A stretch of 19,758 bases of DNA from an uncultured Collinsella sp. (GTDB taxonomy: Bacteria; Actinomycetota; Coriobacteriia; Coriobacteriales; Coriobacteriaceae): contig CABUXM010000038.1 in NCBI GenBank assembly GCA_902495545.1, forward strand, positions 1-19,758, read 5' to 3'. Position numbers and translations under genes: made by a program. The notes under the pieces were generated by a model that was not told the DNA's origin, ran no database searches, and worked only from the letters and a program-made list of their open reading frames with translations. Below, one piece after another: positions 13,846 through 19,758 of the stretch; within the stretch, counting starts at the first letter, position 1; the number at the start of each line of letters is the position of its first letter.

Positions 13846-13905
13846 CCCGGCAGTTGGGGACAGTCCCTTTCTGCCGGCACAAAAGGAACGTCCCCAAGTG
13901 CCGGG
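13846..13905. repeat. 60-bp REP-like imperfect palindrome (TTGGGGAC...GTCCCCAA)
   Basis: The arms 13846-13870 and 13881-13905 match at 21 of 25 positions around a 10-nt centre. The core is TTGGGGAC/GTCCCCAA, and the outer ends are CCCGGCA/TGCCGGG. It lies in the 198-nt gap between two divergent genes, just upstream of the channel promoter. Palindromes built on GGGGAC are typical of REP-type elements in many bacteria. Positions 13886-13897 also fit the target guides of the IS110 bridge RNA. Confidence 0.8.
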
Positions 13906-13909
13906 TGTG

Positions 13910-13920
13910 GGACAATAACG
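13910..13920 (+). promoter_or_regulatory. Candidate -10 region of the channel-LOG operon
   Basis: GGACAATAACG, identical to the 11-mer at 5900-5910, lies 47 nt upstream of ATG 13958. It starts 5 nt after the REP-like palindrome. No strong -35 box is visible. Confidence 0.4.
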
Positions 13921-13957
13921 AGCGAATGTGATTGGGCGTCTGGGAAAAGGGGTCGCG

Positions 13958-14383
13958 ATGAACAAGTTGAGGACGCTTGCCGACGTGTTGCGCCAGGCTG
14001 GCTTTGCGCGCATCACGGGCCTGTTTCTTGTGTTCTATCTGCTGTGCTCGACGGCCGTCTGGCTGTCCGAGCCCACGACCCTAACGTTTGGCGACGGCCT
14101 GTGGTTTAGCTTTGAGACCGTGTCGACGATCGGCTTTGGCGATATTCCGGCCGAGACGCCGGTTGCCCGCGCGATTACCGTCGTCCTGAGCGTCATCAGC
14201 ATCTTCTACATCGCCATGCTCACGGGTGTGGCGGTGAACTACTGCAATACGCTCATCAAGCTGTGCCAAAAGGACACCATGGCGCGCTTTATGGACGATC
14301 TTGAGCATTTGGAAGAGCTCGATCGTGACGAGCTCGCCGACCTGTCGCGCCGTGTGCGCGAATATCGCCGCCGCCAACGCTAG
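13958..14383 (+). CDS. Two-TM potassium channel subunit (Ion_trans_2)
   Basis: This 141-residue protein has TM1 at about 19-37, a pore helix (GDGLWFSFETVS), the selectivity filter TIGFGD at 57-62, TM2 at about 72-93, and a charged C-terminal tail (97-141) likely to form a helix or coiled coil. It should assemble as a tetramer to conduct K+. The filter has F in place of the usual Y (GFGD), a variant seen in many prokaryotic channels. There is no RCK or cyclic-nucleotide domain, so gating is unclear. ATG 13958 has AGGGG 5 nt upstream; the in-frame GTG at 13928 lacks a ribosome binding site. The LOG-family gene starts 36 nt downstream on the same strand. Confidence 0.9.
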   Translation: MNKLRTLADVLRQAGFARITGLFLVFYLLCSTAVWLSEPTTLTFGDGLWFSFETVSTIGFGDIPAETPVARAITVVLSVISIFYIAMLTGVAVNYCNTLIKLCQKDTMARFMDDLEHLEELDRDELADLSRRVREYRRRQR

Positions 14384-14419
14384 AACTGGCGCCGCGCGTC
14401 ACGATGAGGGGGATTGCAT

Positions 14420-14953
14420 ATGAACATCACGGTGTACCTGGGCGCGAGCGTCGGCAACGACCCGGCATTTCTGCCTGCAGTGCGAGAGCTCGGCACGTGG
14501 ATTGGCTCTAACGGGCACGCGCTGGTATACGGCGGGTCCAAATCGGGCCTGATGGGTGCGCTCGCCGATAGCGTACTCGATGCTGGCGGTCATGTGACGG
14601 GCGTGGAGCCGAGCTTTTTTATCGAGGCCGAGTTTCAACATGACGGTATCGATGACCTCATTGTGACGAGCGATATGGCCGAGCGCAAGGCCAAGATGAT
14701 TGAGCTCGGTGACGCGTTCGTCGCCTTCCCGGGTGGCACGGGCACGCTCGAGGAGATTGCCGAGGTCATGTCGGCCGTGTCACTGGGGCATCTGAGTGCG
14801 CCATGCATCCTGTATAACCTGGACGGTTACTACAACGACCTCAAGGCGCTGCTCGGGCACATGATTGATAAGGGGCTTTCGAGCCCGAGGCGCCAGCACG
14901 GCATCTACTTCGCCGACGATTTGCGCGAGATTGCCTCGATTATCAACGGATAA
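14420..14953 (+). CDS. LOG-family protein (nucleotide 5'-monophosphate phosphoribohydrolase-like)
   Basis: LOG proteins split a nucleoside monophosphate into base and ribose 5-phosphate; in plants and some bacteria this releases cytokinins, elsewhere the substrate is a purine or pyrimidine nucleotide. This 177-residue protein has a Rossmann-like start (ITVYLGASVG), the phosphate-binding VYGGSKSGLMGALADSVL, the MAERKAKM segment (R90) and the diagnostic PGGTGTLEE (104-112). ATG 14420 has GAGGGGG about 7 nt upstream; an in-frame TTG at 14414 is less likely. It follows the channel gene by 36 nt and is probably in its operon, with no evident functional link. Downstream, 14954-15078 holds only a short GCCG/CGGC hairpin and the next promoter. 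Confidence 0.92.
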   Translation: MNITVYLGASVGNDPAFLPAVRELGTWIGSNGHALVYGGSKSGLMGALADSVLDAGGHVTGVEPSFFIEAEFQHDGIDDLIVTSDMAERKAKMIELGDAFVAFPGGTGTLEEIAEVMSAVSLGHLSAPCILYNLDGYYNDLKALLGHMIDKGLSSPRRQHGIYFADDLREIASIING

Positions 14954-15033
14954 GTCTTGAGCCTGCCCCACTATGACTCCCAATGGTGCCGTTTGCGGCG
15001 CAGATGGTTGGCTCGTTCGGGCAACGCTCGCTC

Positions 15034-15039
15034 TACAAT
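15034..15039 (+). promoter_or_regulatory. -10 box of the ClC gene
   Basis: TACAAT (5 of 6 consensus) lies 45 nt upstream of ATG 15079. A weak TTGGCT sits 20 nt further upstream. The distance to the start matches the two GGACAATAACG promoters in this window. Confidence 0.45.
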
Positions 15040-15078
15040 AAAACGTATCTTTGTCGATTTTGACCACGGGAGGTCCCG

Positions 15079-16368
15079 ATGGATAACCTTGCAAAACCCA
15101 AAAACCGTGCACTGTTTTTAGTTAGCGTGGCCGTGACCGGTGCGTTTGCGGGCGCCGCGGTCTGGCTGTTCTTCTTTGCGATGGAGCACGGTATCGACTA
15201 TCTATGGACCGAGATTCCGCACGCGCTGGGCGTCGCTTCGCCCGAGCTTGCCAGCGGCCCGTTTGGCTTTCTGCCGTACCCGTTTTTCGTCTGCTTGCTG
15301 GGCGGCCTGCTGATCGGTTTGTACGAAAAGATTACGGGCACCAAGACCGACGACCTTAACCAGGTGATGGCCAAGGTCAAACAAGACGGACGCTACCCGT
15401 ATGACAATCTGGGCAAGCTTTCGCTCGCGGCATTGCTGCCGCTGCTGTTTGGCGGCAGCATTGGACCGGAGGCCGGCCTGACCGGCGTTATCGCGGGTCT
15501 GTGCAGCTGGGTCGGCGATCGCATGCGTCGCTTTGGCGCCGAGTTTAGGGAGCTCACGCTGCTGGGCACCCAGGCTGCCCTGACGGCACTCTTTACCGCG
15601 CCCGTCTTTGGCTTTGTGGCACCGCTTGCCGGTAGCGCCGACGGCGACGAGGACCCCGCATCCGATGAGATCACCATCAAGCTCCCCAAGGCGCAAAAGA
15701 CCGTGGTCTACGGCATTGCGATTGCCGGCGGTCTGGGCACCTACCTGCTGCTTGGCCAGCTTGTGGGCGGCGGCATGGGCATGCCGAGGTTCGAGTCCGC
15801 CGAGGTGGGCAACCTGGAGCTTGTCTGGCTCATTCCGCTGGCGTTGGTCGGCACCGTATGCGGCTGGCTGTACTTTGTCTCTGAGCATGCAAGCGAGGCA
15901 CTGTCCCATGCCATAGGGGAGCGCCCTGTCGTCAAGGCAATGCTGGCTGGTCTGGCGCTCGCCATCTGCGGAACGGTCCTGCCCTACACCATGTTTGCCG
16001 GTGAGACCCAGGCCGACGTACTTATGGAGACCTACCTCACCATTCCCGCCGGCGTGCTTATCGCGACCGGCCTTGTTAAGGCCATGCTGACGCCCGCCCT
16101 CATCAACCTTGGTTGGCACGGCGGCCACTTCTTCCCGGTTATCTTCTCGGGCGTAAGCCTGGGCTACGGCCTTGCCATCCTCACCGGTGCCGATCCGGTC
16201 TTTTGCGTCGCCGTCTGCACGGCATCGACGATGGGTGCGGTCATGCGTCAGCCGGTTATGGTCGTGGGCCTGCTGCTCATGTGCTTCCCGCTCAAGGGTA
16301 TCGTCTGCATGATCATCGCCGCAGTCATTGCGGCAGGCATTCCGCTGCCCAAGCCGCTGCGCAAGTAG
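15079..16368 (+). CDS. ClC-family ion channel/transporter (YfeO-like)
   Basis: This 429-residue membrane protein is rich in hydrophobic helices and carries ClC landmarks: the GGSIGPEAGL block at 125-134 (equivalent to the GREGP region of E. coli ClcA) and GGHFFPVIFSG near residue 350 (equivalent to GxFxP). It would move chloride or another anion, possibly fluoride or bicarbonate-like ions. The glutamate that gates ClcA (GREGP) is replaced, the block reading G-S-I-G-P, as in the YfeO type. That suggests channel-like or altered coupling. There are no CBS domains. An Asp/Glu-rich loop (GSADGDEDPASDE) lies mid-protein. ATG 15079 has GGGAGG 5 nt upstream. The gene stands alone between a promoter and a strong terminator. 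Confidence 0.9.
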   Translation: MDNLAKPKNRALFLVSVAVTGAFAGAAVWLFFFAMEHGIDYLWTEIPHALGVASPELASGPFGFLPYPFFVCLLGGLLIGLYEKITGTKTDDLNQVMAKVKQDGRYPYDNLGKLSLAALLPLLFGGSIGPEAGLTGVIAGLCSWVGDRMRRFGAEFRELTLLGTQAALTALFTAPVFGFVAPLAGSADGDEDPASDEITIKLPKAQKTVVYGIAIAGGLGTYLLLGQLVGGGMGMPRFESAEVGNLELVWLIPLALVGTVCGWLYFVSEHASEALSHAIGERPVVKAMLAGLALAICGTVLPYTMFAGETQADVLMETYLTIPAGVLIATGLVKAMLTPALINLGWHGGHFFPVIFSGVSLGYGLAILTGADPVFCVAVCTASTMGAVMRQPVMVVGLLLMCFPLKGIVCMIIAAVIAAGIPLPKPLRK

Positions 16369-16407
16369 CGTATTGTGCTTTGCGTTTGTTCAGAACTCGT
16401 TTAAAGA

Positions 16408-16445
16408 AGCCGCGCGAGGCCGTTTGTTTGCGACCTCGCGCGGCT
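16408..16445. terminator. Bidirectional terminator between ClC and methyltransferase genes
   Basis: A perfect 12-bp GC-rich stem, AGCCGCGCGAGG (16408-16419) with CCTCGCGCGGCT (16434-16445), lies between two convergent stop codons. It is followed by ATTGTTT on the plus strand and TCTTTAAA on the minus strand. Confidence 0.75.
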
Positions 16446-16450
16446 ATTGT

Positions 16451-17188
16451 TTAGAACTTTCTCAGCACGATGGCGATGGTGTTGAGGTATTCGAGCGCGC
16501 CGGCTTCAACGGCAGCGCGGTCGCCTGCTGCGTACTCGTTGTCACAGGCGAGCCAGTCTTCCCATGCTTCGTCCGTGCAGAGCATAGGCCGCATCGAGAC
16601 AATCTCGACGCCGGGGGTCGGCTCGATCATGGCGCGCCACCAGGTTATGTCGTGCATGTAGTCGAGCTGCTCGGGTGTCCAGGATTTGAGCAGGCAGGCG
16701 GGCAGGTTGTCGTGGCAGTCGCGAACCATGCCGGGGATGCTTAAGTAGAGCATCCCGCCTTGCTTTACGTAGGGGAGTAGGCGCTCGTCCAGATAGTGCG
16801 GGTCGCGGCCGTAGTAGTTGTACGAGTCGATGCTCACGACTGCATCAAAAAAGTCGTGCTCAAACGGGAGCCCCTGTGAGGCGTCCGCCTTAACAGGGTG
16901 AATCGTGTTGCGGGGAATATCGAGTGAATCGAAGAACGCGCGGTTTTCGACAGGATCGCTCCACAGGTCGACAGCATAAGTGTCAAATCCGTATTCGCGG
17001 GCAAGCAGGGCGCTGGTAATGCCGGTGCCCGATCCAAGGTCGCAGACGCGGACGCCGCAGGGGATATGCACATCGCGAAGCAGCTCTTCGCAGAGCTTGA
17101 GGGGATTGGGGCCCATAATCTTAGAGTGCACGAGTGCCGCGTCGAAGCTGGTTGCTTTTGGGAAGGATTGAGATTTTGCAGAGTTCAT
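16451..17188 (-). CDS. Class I SAM-dependent methyltransferase
   Basis: This 245-residue protein has motif I VCDLGSGTGITSALLA (48-63), the acidic residue closing strand 2 (TYAVDLW), motif II-like KADASQGLPFEHDFFDAVVSID and a later YVKQGGMLYLSIPG. This is the cytoplasmic small-molecule methyltransferase type, in which S-adenosylmethionine donates the methyl group. The substrate is unknown; a WW aromatic pair in DITWWRAMIE and the C-terminal DEAWEDWL segment could line the pocket. ATG 17188 has AGGAAAG 4 nt upstream. It is separated from the EamA gene upstream by 267 nt that hold a likely promoter and a long leader, so it appears to be its own transcription unit. Confidence 0.88.
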   Translation of the reverse strand: MNSAKSQSFPKATSFDAALVHSKIMGPNPLKLCEELLRDVHIPCGVRVCDLGSGTGITSALLAREYGFDTYAVDLWSDPVENRAFFDSLDIPRNTIHPVKADASQGLPFEHDFFDAVVSIDSYNYYGRDPHYLDERLLPYVKQGGMLYLSIPGMVRDCHDNLPACLLKSWTPEQLDYMHDITWWRAMIEPTPGVEIVSMRPMLCTDEAWEDWLACDNEYAAGDRAAVEAGALEYLNTIAIVLRKF

Positions 17189-17348
17189 TGTTCTTTCCTA
17201 TCAGGTGCATATGTGGCAGATGACGGAGGCGGAACGGCGCAACAAACCACGGCCGCAAGACGGCCGTTTTCAATTTGTATGCGATTGACCGTTCCCTAAA
17301 GAACAATGACCAAAAAGACATCCCCTTGGATGATCGAAATTGGGCCGA

Positions 17349-17388
17349 GGCCCGTGACGCTTTGATTATAGAACGTTGCGCACGGGCC
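17349..17388 (-). promoter_or_regulatory. TATAAT promoter box inside an 11-bp inverted repeat
   Basis: On the minus strand a perfect TATAAT (17365-17370) is bracketed by inverted arms 17349-17360 and 17378-17388 (GGCCCGTG...CACGGGCC plus CGC/GCG, one bulged A). No good -35 box is visible. It would give the methyltransferase gene a leader of about 170 nt, which contains a second hairpin (17251-17270, CGGCCG arms). The arms could be an operator or, in an EamA transcript, a hairpin. I recognise no known riboswitch in 17189-17455. Confidence 0.4.
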
Positions 17389-17455
17389 GGGGACGTGCCA
17401 TTTGTCACAGATTTGCGGGTGAGCTAGGCGAGCTGGATCCCGCTTGGTACCGACG

Positions 17456-18331
17456 CTACTTCCAAATCGTGAGCGCGGCGGTGCCCAGCACGATGAGGAA
17501 AAGGCCGATGGCGCTTCGACGCGACAACTTTTCGTTGAAGGCCAGGCGTGCGAACAGCACCGATACGACAATCGATAGTTTGTCGATTTGCACGACGACG
17601 CTCACCTGGCCTGCAGCGATGGCGTAGTAGTACAGCAGCCATGACGCGCCGGTCGCGATGCCCGATGCCGCGAGAAACGCGAGTTCGCGCGGGTCAATGC
17701 GCACGACATGCTCCAGCTTTCCCTTGGCAATCACAATCGCCCATGCCATAACCAGTACCACGCAGGTGCGGATTGCCGTAGCCAGGTTTGACTCGACACC
17801 TTCGATGCCGATCTTGGCGAGGACGGAGGTGAGTGCTGCGAACACGGCGGCGCCAAGGGCGTAAACGAGCCAGGTTCGGTCTTGCTTGCGCCCTGCGCCG
17901 GCGGACTGCTTTTTCTCGATCATCAAAAAGGTGCCGAGCGTGATGACGGCGGTTCCCGCGAGTTTGACCGCCAGGTTGCCTGTCTCACCAAACAGCACAA
18001 TGGCGATGAGGACGGCGAGCACGGTGCTCATCTTGTCGACGGGTACAACCTTGTTGACGTCTCCGATACTGAGAGCCTTAAAGTAGCAGATCCACGAGGC
18101 GCCGGTGGCGAGTCCCGAGAGGGTGAGGAATAGCCAGGCCTTGGCGGGAATGGCGCCGATTGCTCCGATGGATCCAGAAATGCTCGCCATTGCCCAGGCA
18201 AATACGAGCACCACGCAAGTACGGATGGCGGTCGCAACATCGGAGTCGGTGTGCCTGATGCCGCATTTGGCCAAAATGGATGTGATGCCGGCAAAGAAAG
18301 CCGATGCAAATGCTGCCGTAACCCACGACAC
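17456..18331 (-). CDS. EamA/DMT-superfamily transporter
   Basis: This 291-residue protein has about ten membrane helices in two homologous halves (about 1-140 and 152-290). The halves share ATAIRTCVVLV and LSGLATGASWICYF / ASGIATGASWLLYY, and each ends in the PVDKMSTVLAVLIA / QIDKLSIVVSVLFA helix, the classical EamA duplication. Such proteins export or exchange amino acids, metabolites or drugs; the substrate is not predictable here. The start is GTG 18331 with GGAGGT 9 nt upstream. The halves are joined by a basic hydrophilic linker (EKKQSAGAGRKQDR). The ABC permease stop lies 68 nt upstream on the same strand, so weak operon linkage is possible. Confidence 0.92.
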   Translation of the reverse strand: MSWVTAAFASAFFAGITSILAKCGIRHTDSDVATAIRTCVVLVFAWAMASISGSIGAIGAIPAKAWLFLTLSGLATGASWICYFKALSIGDVNKVVPVDKMSTVLAVLIAIVLFGETGNLAVKLAGTAVITLGTFLMIEKKQSAGAGRKQDRTWLVYALGAAVFAALTSVLAKIGIEGVESNLATAIRTCVVLVMAWAIVIAKGKLEHVVRIDPRELAFLAASGIATGASWLLYYYAIAAGQVSVVVQIDKLSIVVSVLFARLAFNEKLSRRSAIGLFLIVLGTAALTIWK

Positions 18332-18399
18332 GGGTTGGACACCTCCTCATAATAGACCGCGCCAGATCTGCGGCGCATGCCCGATGATACCGCGCTCGC

Positions 18400-19098
18400 C
18401 TACAGGTCGCGTGCCCGGTAGACCTTGGTGCTGACGATGCAGCTAAGTGCACATAGCACGAGGGCCAATACCGCGATTCCTGCACACAGGCAGCCGAGGA
18501 CGGCGGGATCGGGATTCGCCCCGGCAATCGACATGAGCCAGTTGCTGACGGGGTTGGAGGAGCTCAGCGCTGCCATGGCAAGGCACCCGAGCAGGGCAAA
18601 CAGGCCGACGGAAAGGCGCAGCGCCTCCATGTGTCCAAATCGAAAGAACAGCGGCTGTGCCAAAAACACCATCATGAGGGAGATGAGCATCGATGCTGCC
18701 GAGGCTATTGCGATCTCAAAGACGGTCTGTCCCGTCGAGGTCACGCCCGCACTGTTGAAGAGCGGAAGGACGATGATGCTCAAAAGCGCGGCGGCGCAGG
18801 TCATAACGGCCGAGAAGGCAATGATGCTCAGGTAGCGTGCGCAGATGATGTCTTTGCGCGAGAGGGGCAGCGTTGCCCGATAACGCTCCCATCCGTTTTG
18901 ATTGTCGAAGCCGGCCAGCGAGCTCATGACCATGATGGGTGACATGGCACTGACCGCGCAGGCGCCGGCACTCATGCCAGAGTCACCGTCCGATGCGTTG
19001 GCGAGGGTCAACACGACGAATATGAACAGGCCGACACCCGCGATGCTCGGGACGAGCGTGCGAACGATGGCGAGCTCGGACATAAAGGCGCGTTTCAT
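18400..19098 (-). CDS. ABC-2 type transporter permease
   Basis: This 232-residue protein has about six hydrophobic segments and the marker WERYRATLPLSRKDIICARYL after the second one, which is typical of the small ABC-2 permeases (ABC2_membrane_5 type) paired with a separate ATPase. It would form the membrane part of an exporter for a peptide, antibiotic or other small molecule. ATG 19098 overlaps the stop of the ATPase gene by 3 nt (ATGA arrangement), with AAAGGGG 7 nt upstream, so the two are translationally coupled. The C-terminus ends in a charged tail (STKVYRARDL). The substrate is unknown; regulators of this exporter type usually sit upstream, beyond the window. Confidence 0.88.
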   Translation of the reverse strand: MKRAFMSELAIVRTLVPSIAGVGLFIFVVLTLANASDGDSGMSAGACAVSAMSPIMVMSSLAGFDNQNGWERYRATLPLSRKDIICARYLSIIAFSAVMTCAAALLSIIVLPLFNSAGVTSTGQTVFEIAIASAASMLISLMMVFLAQPLFFRFGHMEALRLSVGLFALLGCLAMAALSSSNPVSNWLMSIAGANPDPAVLGCLCAGIAVLALVLCALSCIVSTKVYRARDL

Positions 19099-19758
19099 TT
19101 CGAAGCCCCTTTCAGCGTGAGGCGCAGGTAGTCATCAATGGTTGCCCGATCGCAGGGAATCTCGGGAAAGGCCTCGAGCGCTTCGCGACGGTTGGGCACG
19201 AGCACGTCCACGCTATAGGCGTGGTGGGCGGCACGGGCGCCTTCGACGCAAGCCATGAGCTCGGACGCCTGTGCTTGGGTGCAGTGGGCGATGCCGGCTC
19301 GGTCGGTAATGTCCTCGCGCGGCAGGTCAAACACAATCGAGCCGTTATCGATGCAGATGACGCGGTCGGCAGTGCGATCGAGGTCGGATGTAATGTGGCT
19401 CGAGAGCAGCACGCTGTGCTGGCCGTCGGCGACAAAGGCAAGCAACTCGTCGAGCAGTTCCTCGCGCGCCATGGGATCAAGGCCTGCGGTGGCTTCGTCC
19501 AAAACGAGCAGCTTGGCATTGTGGCTGAGCGCACAGGCGAGCTGCAGCTTCATGCCCATGCCGCGGGAGAGGTCCTTGTCCTTCGTCTTGGGATCGAGGC
19601 CAAATCGGTCGATGAATCCGGCGAACGTTTCGCAGCTCCATGTGGGATATGCCGGGCCTACGAGCCTCTCGACCTGGCCCACCTTGAGCGTGGAGGGGAA
19701 GGGACACGTGTCCAGGACAAGACCGACGCGGGAGCGCAGATGGCTTTGCGATTCATCG
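19095..19758 (-). CDS. ABC transporter ATP-binding protein (partial, N-terminus outside window)
   Basis: The open frame runs off the right edge, so the Walker A motif and start codon are missing. The visible 220 residues begin just before SHLRSRVGLVLD, at the end of the Q-loop region. They contain the degenerate signature LSRGMGMKLQLACAL (in place of LSGGQ), Walker B LLVLDEATAGLDP, the D-loop and the switch histidine in LLSSHITSDLDR. A C-terminal extension of about 80 residues follows, as in exporters of the ABC-2 type. It energises the permease encoded immediately downstream with an ATGA overlap. The GTG at 19682 is an internal valine, not a start. Confidence 0.92.
   Translation of the reverse strand, partial: DESQSHLRSRVGLVLDTCPFPSTLKVGQVERLVGPAYPTWSCETFAGFIDRFGLDPKTKDKDLSRGMGMKLQLACALSHNAKLLVLDEATAGLDPMAREELLDELLAFVADGQHSVLLSSHITSDLDRTADRVICIDNGSIVFDLPREDITDRAGIAHCTQAQASELMACVEGARAAHHAYSVDVLVPNRREALEAFPEIPCDRATIDDYLRLTLKGASK

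Noticed and set aside
15202..16128. 308-codon open frame antisense to the ClC gene
   Set aside because: Gln/Ala/Gly-rich with no membrane or domain pattern; the sense strand has ClC motifs.
17251..17270. CGGCCG hairpin followed by TTTT as a plus-strand terminator
   Set aside because: No plus-strand gene lies upstream; it is more likely leader structure of the minus-strand methyltransferase.
17189..17455. Riboswitch in the methyltransferase leader
   Set aside because: Hairpins are present but I could not match any known riboswitch consensus core.

Overview
The window looks like the chromosome of a high-G+C anaerobic gut actinobacterium of the Coriobacteriia, most like Collinsella. This rests on gene content and style as I remember them (tsaA/trmO, a MalY/PatB C-S lyase, NimA-like flavoprotein, hybrid kinases with solute-binding sensor domains, GTG starts, strong purine-rich ribosome binding sites, short REP-like palindromes built on GTCCCCAA). 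I could not run a search, so the genus is an inference.

Region 1 (about 1-1430) is a very GC-rich IS110-group insertion sequence. Its long left end folds on paper into a bridge RNA with a target-binding and a donor-binding internal loop. The four guide segments in those loops match or complement the two flanks and the two element ends, so target site, element ends and guide RNA can be read from one locus. Region 2 (about 1430-3790) is a stretch of clearly lower G+C on the minus strand. It holds a 428-residue protein of unknown function with a DUF1016-like N-terminal part, then a toxin/antitoxin pair with its own promoter and a tandem 12-bp operator. The stretch is bracketed by two direct copies of a 70-bp hairpin repeat, which also look like terminators. 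A 133-bp element with 11-bp terminal inverted repeats lies upstream of the 428-residue gene.

Region 3 (3832-7213) is core-like. A glutaredoxin is downstream of an unusual XRE-zinc ribbon-TipAS regulator on the minus strand. Divergent from them are trmO (apparently leaderless) and a MalY/PatB aminotransferase on the plus strand. Region 4 (7255-13759) holds two related membrane sensor systems facing each other: a solute-binding lipoprotein overlapping a hybrid histidine kinase (plus), and a BvgS-like kinase with two solute-binding domains fused in cis (minus). They are separated by a NimA-like flavoprotein and a bidirectional terminator. Neither kinase has a DNA-binding regulator beside it.

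Region 5 (13846-16445) has a 60-bp REP-like palindrome, a two-TM potassium-channel subunit, a LOG-family phosphoribohydrolase and a YfeO-like ClC protein on the plus strand. Region 6 (16451-19758) is on the minus strand: a SAM methyltransferase with a long leader, an EamA-type transporter, and an ABC-2 exporter whose ATPase runs off the window end. No tRNA, rRNA or CRISPR array was seen.
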